Assembly: GCF_037479095.1 (NCBI RefSeq)
Contig: NZ_JBBGZW010000001.1
Coordinates: forward strand, 4,154,001 to 4,218,000
Length of the DNA stretch: 64,000 bases
Source of the DNA: Pantoea nemavictus
GTDB lineage: Bacteria; Pseudomonadota; Gammaproteobacteria; Enterobacterales; Enterobacteriaceae
Reading direction: 5' to 3'
Shown piece after piece: positions 1 to 8,873 of this stretch (its first letter is position 1; each line of letters starts with the position of its first letter). The position numbers were made by a program, and so were the translations under genes. Below the pieces are notes generated by a model. The model was not told the DNA's origin and made no database searches. It worked only from the letters and a program-made list of their open reading frames with translations.

Positions 1-418
1 GCACTTGACCTTGCGCGTCGATGCGCTCTTCCACCGTGAAGCGCCAGTGACGCTCCACCAGCGGACGCGGCTTTTGCAGAAACACATCGTATTGGGCAAA
101 ACGGTCTTCCTGACCAATCTCCACCAGATCGCGAAAGCCTGCGGTGGTGATCAGCGCGGTGCGTGCGCCTTTGCGCTCAATCAGCGCGTTGGTGGCTAAG
201 GTGGTACCCAGAATCAACGAGTCGATGTCTGAAAACTGCAGTTGTGCCTGCTGCAGTACATCGCTAATACCGGCAATCACCGCGCGCTCTGGCGCCTCGG
301 CGCTGGTCAGCACTTTGGCCGAATATTGCGTTTCATTTTGCAGCATCACGATGTCTGTGAAGGTGCCGCCCACATCCACCGCCACGCGATTCCCCGGTTG
401 TTTTTGTCTATCCGACAT
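1..418 (-). CDS. Hydantoinase/oxoprolinase family protein, N-terminal part
   Basis: Reading leftward from an ATG at 418, the frame stays open to the window edge (139 codons visible), so only the N-terminus is seen. Residues 15-22 read DVGGTFTD, the nucleotide-binding opening of the HyuA/oxoprolinase A family. The next part (LGTTLATNALIERKG, then GFRDLVEIGQ) also matches that family's N-terminal ASKHA-fold domain. Known members hydrolyse cyclic amides such as hydantoins or 5-oxoproline with ATP, usually together with a B subunit encoded next door. Here that gene, if present, is beyond the left edge. The gene is divergent from the ABC importer starting at 646, suggesting a shared substrate. The exact substrate cannot be read from this fragment. 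Confidence 0.85.
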   Translation of the reverse strand, partial: MSDRQKQPGNRVAVDVGGTFTDIVMLQNETQYSAKVLTSAEAPERAVIAGISDVLQQAQLQFSDIDSLILGTTLATNALIERKGARTALITTAGFRDLVEIGQEDRFAQYDVFLQKPRPLVERHWRFTVEERIDAQGQV

Positions 419-645
419 ACCGCCGCCTTTATATTTGACAATAAGTTCAGGGCGTTATTTACCGGTATCAAAAAGGCGCTGACTACTGAGTATTTCGGGT
501 TTACACATGCTTAAAACGGAAATAGCGCGATTAATCCTGGATAGCCTTAATTCGGCAAAGCTAAGCCAGATAAATTATTAAGTCGCCAAAACCGCGGCTG
601 TTAGTTTTCCCTTTTCCGCATGACTCCGTTTCAAGGATGTTGGCT

Positions 646-1635
646 ATGCCGCGAGAACGCCATTGGCTACTCTCCTTTTTCATCAAAACCACGCTGCAGC
701 TGTTTCCGACGCTCATCGGTATATTGCTGATCATGTTTATTATTCTGAAAGCGATTCCGGGCGATGCGGTGGATGTAATGGCCGGTGAGTCCGGCGGGGC
801 CAGCGCGGCCAGCATGGCGCTGATGCGCGAGCAATATGGTCTCAATCTTCCGGCGTGGCAGCAGTTTATTCACTGGATCAGTCATATTGCGCAGGGCAAT
901 CTCGGCTTCTCTCCGCGTTTTAATACGCCAGTGACGACCTTAATTCTCTCGCGTTTACCCGCCACCTTATTATTAATGCTGGCAGCGCAGGCGCTGGCCC
1001 TGATATGCGGCATTATTTGCGGTGTGATTATGGCGCTATTTGTTGGCCGCTGGCCCGATCGTTGGTTATCGCTGTTTTCTTTACTGCTCTATTCACTGCC
1101 GGGATTCTGGATTGGTCTGATGCTGCTGGTTTTATTTTCGGTGCATCTCGGCTGGTTACCCAGTAGCGGGAATATGACCATTGGCGCAAATTATCACGGC
1201 TGGGATAAGTTCAAGGATCTGCTCAGCCATGCGTTATTACCGGTATTTTCACTGGCGAGTTTTTTCCTCGCGATTTATGCGCGTTTAACCCGCGCGGCGA
1301 TGCTGGAGATCGCCCATCAGGACTTCGTGCGCACCGCGCATGCTAAGGGTATCTCTCCGCTACGCGTAACGGTGGTGCACGTGCTGCGTTGCGCACTGAT
1401 TCCTGTGGTGACGGTGAGCGGCATGCATATCGCCACCTTGCTGAGCGGCGCGGCGGTAGTGGAAACCGTGTTCTCCTGGCCGGGCCTGGGACGGCTGGCG
1501 CTGGATGCGGTGATGGCGCGCGACGTCAATATTCTGCTCGGCATTCTGCTGTTTTCTTCGCTGCTGGTTCTGCTGGCTAACTTTATTGTCGACCTGCTGC
1601 ACGCCTGGCTCGATCCCCGCATCGTGAGAAATTAA
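646..1635 (+). CDS. ABC transporter permease, DppB/OppB type
   Basis: A 329-residue inner-membrane permease of the peptide/nickel importer class. An N-terminal helix (FFIKTTLQLFPTLIGILL) is followed by the family's extended loop and about five more hydrophobic segments. The cytoplasmic coupling loop is recognisable as RTAHAKGIS, and the C-terminus WLDPRIVRN is typical of DppB-type permeases. A start at 637 is possible, but aagga at 633-637 is ideally spaced for the ATG at 646. It abuts the next permease (stop followed directly by ATG) and forms a three-gene operon with 1636-2508 and 2505-4223. No periplasmic binding protein lies in the operon, so it is probably encoded with the divergent hydantoinase genes beyond the left edge. 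Confidence 0.9.
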   Translation: MPRERHWLLSFFIKTTLQLFPTLIGILLIMFIILKAIPGDAVDVMAGESGGASAASMALMREQYGLNLPAWQQFIHWISHIAQGNLGFSPRFNTPVTTLILSRLPATLLLMLAAQALALICGIICGVIMALFVGRWPDRWLSLFSLLLYSLPGFWIGLMLLVLFSVHLGWLPSSGNMTIGANYHGWDKFKDLLSHALLPVFSLASFFLAIYARLTRAAMLEIAHQDFVRTAHAKGISPLRVTVVHVLRCALIPVVTVSGMHIATLLSGAAVVETVFSWPGLGRLALDAVMARDVNILLGILLFSSLLVLLANFIVDLLHAWLDPRIVRN

Positions 1636-2508
1636 ATGACCACGTTTACTACGCTTCCTGTTCCCCCGCGCGGCAAGCATCGCGCGCTGCGTCAGCTGCT
1701 GCGCAATCCCGCCGGGCTGGCGGGCATCATTATTCTGCTGTTGGTGCTGGCGATGGCGCTGGCGGCGCCCTGGCTCTATCCCGGCGATCCACTGGATATG
1801 ATCGCCACGCCGCTATTACTGCCGGGCGCCGATGCCGCCTGGCCTTTGGGTAGCGACGCGATGGGGCGCGATCTGGCCGCCGGCATTTTTCACGGCGCGC
1901 GCGTGTCGTTGCTGATTGGAGTGGGCGCAACCTTGCTGGGCCTGCTGGCGGGCACCTTAATCGGCAGCCTGAGCGGCTATTACGGTGGCGTGCTGGATAA
2001 TCTTTTGATGCGCATCACCACGCTGTTTCAAACCATGCCGGCGTTTCTGTTAGTGATTATTGTGCTGGCCGTCGCCACGCCGACGGTTACGCTTATCACC
2101 CTCAGCATTGGCCTGACAACCTGGCCAACGATTGCCCGCCTGGTGCGCGCGGAGTTTCGCAGCCTACGTGAATCGGACTTCGTACTGGCCGCGCGCTGTC
2201 AGGGATTTTCGCCGCTCTACATCATCTGGCGCGAAATGTTGCCGAACGCGCTGCCGGCCATCATCGTCACGTCGTCGGTGATGGTGGCGTCCGCGATCTT
2301 AATGGAGGCTGCGCTGTCATTTCTCGGCTTAGGCGATCCTAATGTGGTGAGCTGGGGCTTTTTAATAGGCAGCGGTCGCGAAATGCTGCGCACCGCGTGG
2401 TATCTCACCGCCGAGCCGGGCGTGGCGCTGGTGATCACCTTGCTGGGGCTGAATCTGTTGGGCGATGCGCTCAATGATGCCTTTAACCCGCGACTGAGTG
2501 AGCAATGA
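1636..2508 (+). CDS. ABC transporter permease, DppC/OppC type
   Basis: A 290-residue second permease of the peptide/nickel-type importer. It has the DppC-style N-terminus with a first helix (GIIILLLVLAMALAAPWL), then a periplasmic segment ending in PLGSDAMGRD, a motif conserved just before the permease core. The coupling loop reads AARCQGFSPLYI, and the C-terminal GDALNDAFNPRL is characteristic. The ATG follows the stop of the upstream permease without a gap, so translation is likely coupled. Its last four bases overlap the ATG of the ATPase gene. Known relatives pair with a DppB-type partner and carry peptides, nickel, glutathione or small amides. The specificity here is not readable from the permeases. 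Confidence 0.9.
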   Translation: MTTFTTLPVPPRGKHRALRQLLRNPAGLAGIIILLLVLAMALAAPWLYPGDPLDMIATPLLLPGADAAWPLGSDAMGRDLAAGIFHGARVSLLIGVGATLLGLLAGTLIGSLSGYYGGVLDNLLMRITTLFQTMPAFLLVIIVLAVATPTVTLITLSIGLTTWPTIARLVRAEFRSLRESDFVLAARCQGFSPLYIIWREMLPNALPAIIVTSSVMVASAILMEAALSFLGLGDPNVVSWGFLIGSGREMLRTAWYLTAEPGVALVITLLGLNLLGDALNDAFNPRLSEQ

Positions 2509-4223
2509 TGAAACCGATGCTTTCCGTAGAGAATTTGCAGATTCAGTTTGGCGCGCATCCGGCAGTCAACGACATCAGCTTTACGCTGGCGCAGGGCGAA
2601 ATGCTGGCGCTGGTCGGTGAGTCGGGCAGCGGTAAGTCTGCGACGGCGCTGGCAATTATGGGATTACTGGCGCCGCAGGCGCGCACCGCCGGACGGATTA
2701 TTTTTGCTGGCGACGATGTGCTCAGCCTGCCGCCGCGTCAGCTGCGCGCGCTGCGTGGCAACCAGATCTCAATGATTTTTCAGGAGCCGATGACTTCGCT
2801 CAATCCGGTGTATAGCATCGGGGCGCAGATTGCGGAGTCGATGATGGCTCATCAAAAGCTGTCGCGAAAGCAGGCGCGGGCGAGGGCGATCGAGCTGCTG
2901 GAGCTGGTCAATATTCCCGACCCGGCGCGCCGGGTGGATGATTTCCCGCATCAGCTCTCCGGTGGCCAGCGACAGCGCGTGATGATCGCCATGGCGGTGG
3001 CGTGTGAGCCGAAGCTGCTGATTGCCGATGAACCGACCACTGCGCTGGATGTCACGGTGCAGGCCAACATCATGGCGCTGATCGATCGCCTGCGCAAAAC
3101 CTTGTCGCTGAGCGTGTTGATGATCTCCCACGATCTGGGTCTGGTCAGCCAGTGGGCCGATAACGTCGCGGTAATGCACAACGGCAGCATTGTCGAACAT
3201 AACCAGACGCCAGCCCTGTTTGCGCAGCCGCAGCATGACTACACCAAAGGCTTACTGGCGGCATCGCTGCTGGGTGAACAAGACGTGCATTATCGCCAGC
3301 GTATGCTGACCGAGATTCGTCATGATGCCGAAGGCCGTTTCAACCTGCACCAGCCCGCGACGCTGAACTTTGCTGCGCCTGATGGGCGTGAAACCGCCGC
3401 GCCGCTGCTGGCGCTGCGTCATCTGCAGGTCAGTTACGGTCACGGCAACCGGCGCGTGCCTGCTATTCGCGACATCAGCTTTGATTTACAGCAGGGAGAA
3501 ACGTTGGGATTGGTGGGGGAATCGGGCTGCGGCAAATCGACGCTGTCGCGCACTATATTGCGCCTGCTAACCCCCGACAGCGGTGAGATTCGCCTTCAGG
3601 GCAAGGATATCGCACAGCTGCCGGAATCCGCTCTGCGCGATTTACGCCGCAGCGTGCAGATGATCTTTCAGGATCCTTACGCCTCACTCAATCCGCGGCA
3701 CACCATTTTCACCATTCTTGATTCGGTGTTGCGGCTGCACGATCCGGCACCAGCGGCGCAGCGCCTGACGCGTATTCATCAGATGCTGGACCGTGTCGGC
3801 TTACCACGACAGGCGCTAGCGCGTTATGCCCATGAATTTTCTGGCGGCCAGCGCCAGCGAATTGGCATCGCTCGGGCGCTTATTGTTAAGCCAAAGTTGG
3901 TCATTTGCGATGAAGCGGTATCGGCGCTGGATGTGTCGGTGCAGGCACAAATCCTCAATCTGCTGCTGGAGATGAAGCAGGAGTTTGGTTTGAGCTATCT
4001 GTTTATTTCGCACAATCTGGCCGTGGTGCGTTACATGGCGGATCGCGTGCTGGTAATGAATCAGGGCGATATTGTCGAAGCCGGGGAGGTAGAGCAAATC
4101 TGGCATCGTCCGGTGCATCCCTATACGCGGCAATTGCTTGCCGCTGTCACGCACGCCAGTACGCAGCAGGAGCATTCAGCCCGCACTCAGCCGCTTAAAT
4201 TCGATGCCGCGTTAACCCTTTAG
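2505..4223 (+). CDS. ABC transporter double ATPase, GsiA/YejF type (DppD-DppF fusion)
   Basis: 572 residues holding two complete nucleotide-binding domains in one chain, as in GsiA or YejF, rather than separate DppD and DppF subunits. Domain 1 has Walker A GESGSGKSA (about 38-46), signature LSGGQRQRV and Walker B LLIADEPTTALD. Domain 2 has Walker A GESGCGKST (about 336-344), signature FSGGQRQRIGIA and LVICDEAVSALD, with Ala in place of the usual Pro after the catalytic Glu. Both halves carry the family's C-terminal oligopeptide-type tail (HDYTKGLLAA; HPYTRQLLAA). It energises the permeases encoded at 646-2508; the start overlaps the preceding stop by four bases. A perfect inverted repeat overlaps its stop codon. 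Confidence 0.92.
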   Translation: MMKPMLSVENLQIQFGAHPAVNDISFTLAQGEMLALVGESGSGKSATALAIMGLLAPQARTAGRIIFAGDDVLSLPPRQLRALRGNQISMIFQEPMTSLNPVYSIGAQIAESMMAHQKLSRKQARARAIELLELVNIPDPARRVDDFPHQLSGGQRQRVMIAMAVACEPKLLIADEPTTALDVTVQANIMALIDRLRKTLSLSVLMISHDLGLVSQWADNVAVMHNGSIVEHNQTPALFAQPQHDYTKGLLAASLLGEQDVHYRQRMLTEIRHDAEGRFNLHQPATLNFAAPDGRETAAPLLALRHLQVSYGHGNRRVPAIRDISFDLQQGETLGLVGESGCGKSTLSRTILRLLTPDSGEIRLQGKDIAQLPESALRDLRRSVQMIFQDPYASLNPRHTIFTILDSVLRLHDPAPAAQRLTRIHQMLDRVGLPRQALARYAHEFSGGQRQRIGIARALIVKPKLVICDEAVSALDVSVQAQILNLLLEMKQEFGLSYLFISHNLAVVRYMADRVLVMNQGDIVEAGEVEQIWHRPVHPYTRQLLAAVTHASTQQEHSARTQPLKFDAALTL

Positions 4224-4241
4224 CCTGCTAATTAACGCGGC
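4206..4241 (+). terminator. Perfect 10-bp inverted repeat at the end of the peptide-type ABC operon
   Basis: GCCGCGTTAA (4206-4215) and TTAACGCGGC (4232-4241) are exact complements around a 16-base loop that contains the stop codon of the double ATPase. A second, shorter hairpin (GCTGGC/GCCAGC, 4244-4266) follows. Neither has a clear T-run, so a Rho-independent terminator is not proven. Position suggests a 3' end or RNA-stabilising hairpin separating this operon from the ribose-type operon. Confidence 0.4.
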
Positions 4242-4381
4242 TGGCTGGCTATTATCAATTGCCAGCTAGTCTAAGGTGAAAATAGCATTATGGATAAAAA
4301 ATGGCTGTGATAATTTTTATTTCACGCGCCAGCTAACAGGCGTCATACAACATTATATTATTATTTCCAGGGATATTAAGC

Positions 4382-5359
4382 ATGAAAAAGCATCGTCTGG
4401 CAGGTCTATTGCTGGCTTCTGTATCACTATTATCCGCAATGGCGCACGCCGAAGATCATCCGATTCCGTCTTTGGCGGGTAAACGCATTGGTATTACCGT
4501 TGCCGGCACCGATCACTATTGGGATCTCAAGGCTTATCAGGGACAAATCGACGAGGTGAAACGCCTTGGCGGGACGCCGATTGCGCTAGACGGCGGCCGT
4601 AAAGAGTCGCAGCAAATTGCCCAAATTCAGACACTTATCGCACAGAAACCCGATGCGATCATTGAAACACTCGGCACCGCGTCGGTGCTGGAGCCGTGGC
4701 TGAAAAAAATCCGCGAGGCGGGCATCCCGTTATTTACTGTCGACACCGCTAGCCCATCCAGTATTAACGTCACAACGTCAGATAACTTTTATATTGGCGA
4801 GCAGCTCGCGTTAAAGCTAGTCAATGATTTACGTGGCGAAGGCAATATTCTGGTATTTAACGGTTTCTATGGCGTGCCCGTGGTTGCAATGCGCTATGAC
4901 CAGTTAAAAGCCGTGCTGAAATGGTATCCAAAAATTAAAATAATTCAGCCAGAACTGCGCGATGTTATCCCGAATACCGTGCAAGACGCGTATGCGCAAA
5001 TCAGTCAGTTACTGAATAAATATCCGAAAGGATCGGTTCAGGCGATTTGGGCCGCGTGGGATGTGCCACAAATTGGCGCTACCCAGGCGGTGGATGCCGC
5101 GGGGCGCAACGAGATCAAAACCTATGCAGTCGACGGCAGCCCGGATGTGGTGTCGCTGGTTAAAGATGCCAAATCCAGCGCGGCGGCAGTGGTGGCGCAG
5201 CAGCCGTATGTGATTGGGCAAACGGCGGTGCAGAACGTGGCGAAATATCTCGCGGGCGATCGTTCATTGCCGCCAGCGACCTATGTTCCGGCGATTCTGG
5301 TAACCAAAGATAATGCCGGCGAGGCGCAGAAAACCCTGGGCCAGACGGATGGTAAATAA
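4382..5359 (+). CDS. Ribose-type ABC transporter periplasmic substrate-binding protein
   Basis: 325 residues beginning with a classic Sec signal peptide (MKKHRLAGLLLASVSLLSAM) with likely cleavage after AHA. The mature protein is a Peripla_BP_4 (RbsB-like) fold: KRIGITVAGTDHYWDLKAYQ, a DAIIETLG segment, TVDTASPSSINVTTSDNF and a hinge-proximal YAVDGSPDVV. It is first in an operon with an RbsA-type ATPase, two RbsC-type permeases and a flavin monooxygenase, and so should bind the transported compound in the periplasm. This family carries sugars, polyols, purine nucleosides and autoinducer-2. The aromatic ligand positions cannot be assigned here, so the ligand is unknown. Linkage to a monooxygenase makes a non-sugar ligand possible. 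Confidence 0.88.
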   Translation: MKKHRLAGLLLASVSLLSAMAHAEDHPIPSLAGKRIGITVAGTDHYWDLKAYQGQIDEVKRLGGTPIALDGGRKESQQIAQIQTLIAQKPDAIIETLGTASVLEPWLKKIREAGIPLFTVDTASPSSINVTTSDNFYIGEQLALKLVNDLRGEGNILVFNGFYGVPVVAMRYDQLKAVLKWYPKIKIIQPELRDVIPNTVQDAYAQISQLLNKYPKGSVQAIWAAWDVPQIGATQAVDAAGRNEIKTYAVDGSPDVVSLVKDAKSSAAAVVAQQPYVIGQTAVQNVAKYLAGDRSLPPATYVPAILVTKDNAGEAQKTLGQTDGK

Positions 5360-6872
5360 TACGCCGCTGCTGCAGCTGCACCACATCAGTAAAGCCTTTG
5401 ATGGCGTACCTGCGCTGCAATCGGTGTCGCTCAGCGTGCATGCCGGTGAAGTGCATGGCCTGATTGGTCACAACGGGGCCGGTAAATCGACGCTGATTAA
5501 AGTATTAGGCGGCATTCATGCCGCCGATAGCGGCAGTATTGAGCTGTATGGTCAGCCGCTCACGCTGAGCACGCCAGCACAGGCGCAGCGACAGGGCATC
5601 GCCATCGTGCATCAGGAACGCTTGCTGCCCGGCTCGCTGACGGTGGCGGAAGCGTTGTGGCTTGGCAACGAACCGCGCGCCGCCGTGACCCCCTTTATCC
5701 TGCGTCGCCGCATGCGCCAGCAGGCTCAGCAGCAGCTGCAGCAGCACTTCGGTTTACAGCTCGATCCCAACGCATTGATCGCCACCTTAAGCGTGGCAGA
5801 GCAGCAGTTGGTGCAAATCTGCCGCGTGCTACAAAACGCGCCGCGCGTGGTGGTGCTGGATGAACCCACCGCCGCGCTGGCGCGCCACGAAGTGCATGCG
5901 CTGTTTCGGGTGATTGATCGTATGCGCCAGCAGGGTATCGCGCTGATTTATGTCTCGCACTATCTCGATGAGATCCAGCAGCTGTGCCAACGCGTCACGG
6001 TGCTGCGGGATGGCAAAGATGTGGCGCAGTTCAGCGCGGAACAGCTGTCGCCGTCAGCCTTGATTAGTGCCATGGTGGGCGATGCGCGCCACGAGCTTAT
6101 GCCGCGTCAGCCACGTCCTGTGGGTGAGCCGCTATTGCAGGTTGATGCCTTGAGCGCCCCCGGTAGTTTCCACAACCTGTCATTCACGGGTCGTCAGGGC
6201 GAGATCATCGGTATTACCGGTTTGCTAGGTTCGGGCGGAAAAACCCTGATACGCGCGTTGTTTGGGCTGGAGAATACCGTGAGCGGTAAAATGACACTGG
6301 GCGAGGTAGCGGGCATCCCGGCTTCACCGCATGCGGCGGTGAAACGCGGTATCGCCTTTGTCCCGGAGGATCGGCGCGCCAACGGCATCGCGCTGGACAT
6401 GAGTCTGCGTGACAACGTCACCTTAACCACCGTACGACGTTTACTGCGCTGGGGCGGCGTGTCACGTCAAGCCGAAAGCGAGTTGGTGGCGAAGAATATT
6501 CAGCAATTGGCCATCCGCACACCAGGACAACTGGCCGCGCTGCGCCAGCTCTCTGGCGGTAATCAACAAAAAGCGGTGCTGGCAAAATGGCTAAATACCG
6601 GCGCACGTATGTATCTGCTGGATGAGCCGACGGTGGGCGTTGATATTGCGGCCAAGGCGGCGATTTACCACACGTTGCAGCAGTTGGCCGATGAGGGGGC
6701 GCTGATCCTGGTGTTCTCAACCGATTTACTCGAACTGCAAACCCTGGCCGATCGCATTATGGTGCTGGCGCGCGGCGAACATGTCGCCACGCTGGCGGCA
6801 CAGCAGACCAGCCATCAGGAGATTCTCTCCTGGGCTTCCGGCACCGGCGCATTAACGGAGCGTGCATCATGA
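5349..6872 (+). CDS. Ribose-type ABC transporter ATPase (two nucleotide-binding domains)
   Basis: 507 residues with the tandem RbsA/XylG architecture. Domain 1 has Walker A GHNGAGKST (about 39-47), LSVAEQQLVQI in place of a canonical signature, and Walker B VVVLDEPTAAL. Domain 2 has the degenerate Walker A GLLGSGGKT typical of sugar ATPases, the full signature LSGGNQQKA and LLDEPTVGVD. The frame could open further upstream at 5313, inside the binding-protein gene, but the ATG at 5349 gives the expected family N-terminus and an 11-base overlap with the upstream stop. It overlaps the next permease by four bases. It powers import with the permeases at 6869-8861. Confidence 0.9.
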   Translation: MVNNTPLLQLHHISKAFDGVPALQSVSLSVHAGEVHGLIGHNGAGKSTLIKVLGGIHAADSGSIELYGQPLTLSTPAQAQRQGIAIVHQERLLPGSLTVAEALWLGNEPRAAVTPFILRRRMRQQAQQQLQQHFGLQLDPNALIATLSVAEQQLVQICRVLQNAPRVVVLDEPTAALARHEVHALFRVIDRMRQQGIALIYVSHYLDEIQQLCQRVTVLRDGKDVAQFSAEQLSPSALISAMVGDARHELMPRQPRPVGEPLLQVDALSAPGSFHNLSFTGRQGEIIGITGLLGSGGKTLIRALFGLENTVSGKMTLGEVAGIPASPHAAVKRGIAFVPEDRRANGIALDMSLRDNVTLTTVRRLLRWGGVSRQAESELVAKNIQQLAIRTPGQLAALRQLSGGNQQKAVLAKWLNTGARMYLLDEPTVGVDIAAKAAIYHTLQQLADEGALILVFSTDLLELQTLADRIMVLARGEHVATLAAQQTSHQEILSWASGTGALTERAS

Positions 6873-7882
6873 GTGAGGTCACCCAAGCTGCACCCGGCGA
6901 ACAGCCACGGCGTACTCACGGCCAGCAGTGGCTGCAACACGTATCGCTGTTGATTATCGTGCTGGTTTTGGCGGTGTTTGCCTGGCTGTCGCCGATTTTT
7001 CTCACGGTGATGAATCTCGGCAACGTGCTACAGCAAACCGCGGTGGTGGGGACGCTGGCGCTCGGCTTAACGCTGGTACTAAGCGGTGGCGGTTTGCAAG
7101 GCATCACCGGCGGCATTGATTTATCGATTGCGGCTAATCTCGGCCTAAGTGCGGCGGTGTTTGCCAGCCAGCTCAGCGTCGGGCAGCCGCTCGCTATTGC
7201 ACTGCTGTTGACGCTATTAACCGGCGCGGCGGTGGGATTATTTAATGCGCTGGCGATTGTCTGGCTGGGAATCTTGCCGCTGCTGGCGACGCTTACCAGC
7301 ATGAATATCGCGATCGGACTGGAGATGGTGCTGACCAGCAATGCATCGGTGTCGGCCAGCAGCGACCTGCAAAATCTGCTGTTAAGTAACGGTCCGTTAG
7401 CGGTGTCGTGGCTGGGCTGGTCATTTTTACTGCTGGCGTTTGCGGCGATCGCCTTAAGTCGTCTTACCGCATTTGGCCTGCGGTTGCAGGCGGTAGGCAG
7501 CCATCCGCAGGCCGCCAATGCCGCGGGAATTGGCGTCAAACGCTATCAGGGCTTGAGCTACGTATTATGCGGCGTTAGCGCCGCCATCGCGGCGGTGGCT
7601 TCAGTGTCGCTGTTAAGCGGCAGTTCGCCCGGCGCGAACGACAATCTGCTGATGGTGATTGCCGCCGCGCTGTTGGGCGTGGTGTTTTCCCGTCGTCTGG
7701 TACCGACACTCGCTGGCGCGCTGATCAGTGCGCTGTTCCTGAGTCTGCTTGCCAACGGTTTCCAGCTCATCAACGTCTCAAGTTACTGGATCAACGGCGT
7801 CGAAGGCGTGTTGATCCTGTTAGTGGTGGCGTTAACGGCGCTGTTACGTCGTCGTCAGTCAAGGAGGACTCAAGGTGTCTGA
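6869..7882 (+). CDS. Ribose-type ABC transporter permease 1
   Basis: 337-residue hydrophobic protein of the BPD_transp_2 (RbsC/LsrC) family. It has a charged N-terminal tail, an initial helix LLIIVLVLAVFAWL, the family signature GITGGIDLSIAANLGLSA near residue 85, and the conserved later motif with LLMVIAAALLGVVF. About eight to ten transmembrane segments are evident. The ATG overlaps the TGA of the ATPase gene. This operon has two different permeases, as in the lsr and purine-nucleoside importers, whereas ribose importers use one permease as a homodimer. A heterodimeric channel is therefore inferred. Confidence 0.88.
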   Translation: MSEVTQAAPGEQPRRTHGQQWLQHVSLLIIVLVLAVFAWLSPIFLTVMNLGNVLQQTAVVGTLALGLTLVLSGGGLQGITGGIDLSIAANLGLSAAVFASQLSVGQPLAIALLLTLLTGAAVGLFNALAIVWLGILPLLATLTSMNIAIGLEMVLTSNASVSASSDLQNLLLSNGPLAVSWLGWSFLLLAFAAIALSRLTAFGLRLQAVGSHPQAANAAGIGVKRYQGLSYVLCGVSAAIAAVASVSLLSGSSPGANDNLLMVIAAALLGVVFSRRLVPTLAGALISALFLSLLANGFQLINVSSYWINGVEGVLILLVVALTALLRRRQSRRTQGV

Positions 7883-8861
7883 CTCTCTGTTATCCGCAGG
7901 CGCTCATCGTCCGCGTCAGGCCGGCTTATTGCGTGCGGTGGTGGTGCTGACCTTTGTGGCGCTGCTGCTGTTATTTATTGTCGCGGCGCCCGGTTTTGCC
8001 ACTGTCTCCAATATTCGCAGCGTGTTGCTAAATAACGTTGCGCCGCTGGCGATTGTTGCGCTGGCGATGACGCTGGTTACCCGCATTGGCGCGATTGATC
8101 TTTCGGTTGGAACATCGATCGATATCGCCTGTCTGGTTTTGGTGACACTGGTGCTGCATCAGGTCAGTCTGCCCGTCGCGCTGATTGCGGCGCTGTTCGC
8201 CGCGCTGCTGGTTGGCGTGTTTAACGCCTTTCTGGTTACCCAACTGGGCGTGGAGCCGTTTCTCGCCACGCTCGGCACGCTGTTTATCGGGCAAAGCGTG
8301 CAGCAACTGTCATCAAACGGCGGACAGCCGGTCTATCTGCTGAGCCAAAAACTGCCCGACGGCTTTTCGGCCATCGGTCACGGCGCGCTGCTCGGCATTC
8401 CTGTGCCGCTTTGGCTGCTGCTATGGGTGGCGCTCGCGCTCTATCAGCTGCTGCACCGCAGTGCCACCGGCCGGTCGTTACGGGTGATGGGCGAGCAGTA
8501 CAGTGTGGCGCAGTATTCGGGGGTGCCGGTTAAACGGCTTACCGCCATGGCTTTTATTGCTGCAGCGCTGATTGCCGGTATCGTCGGCTTAATCCTCGCC
8601 GCAAACGTCAAAGCCTGGGTGCCGCTGTCGGGCAATGCCTATCTGCTTAACGCCATTGGCGCCAGTTTTATTGGTGCCACCTTCGCGCCATCCCGCCGTC
8701 CCAACGTGCTGGGAACGCTACTTGGCGTGGTGCTGCTGAGTTTTATCGCCAACGGATTGCTGCTGATCGGCTGGAACTTCTACTGGCAGCAGGTGGCCAC
8801 CGGCGGCTTAATTTTCATTGTGTTGGCGGTCGGGGCATTACGCGCTCGGCGTCATGCCTGA
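7875..8861 (+). CDS. Ribose-type ABC transporter permease 2
   Basis: 328-residue BPD_transp_2 permease, partner of the preceding one. The start is a GTG at 7875, chosen because the strong aaggagg at 7861-7867 lies seven bases ahead. It overlaps the upstream gene by eight bases. The family motif IGAIDLSVGTSIDIACLV appears near residue 75, and a polar loop reading SATGRSLRVMGEQYSVAQYSG matches the cytoplasmic region before the second half. The last helices end in a basic tail (ALRARRHA). The downstream monooxygenase starts 12 bases after the stop, so all five genes from 4382 to 10241 are likely one transcript. Confidence 0.87.
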   Translation: MSDSLLSAGAHRPRQAGLLRAVVVLTFVALLLLFIVAAPGFATVSNIRSVLLNNVAPLAIVALAMTLVTRIGAIDLSVGTSIDIACLVLVTLVLHQVSLPVALIAALFAALLVGVFNAFLVTQLGVEPFLATLGTLFIGQSVQQLSSNGGQPVYLLSQKLPDGFSAIGHGALLGIPVPLWLLLWVALALYQLLHRSATGRSLRVMGEQYSVAQYSGVPVKRLTAMAFIAAALIAGIVGLILAANVKAWVPLSGNAYLLNAIGASFIGATFAPSRRPNVLGTLLGVVLLSFIANGLLLIGWNFYWQQVATGGLIFIVLAVGALRARRHA

Positions 8862-8873
8862 GAGGAGAAGGCA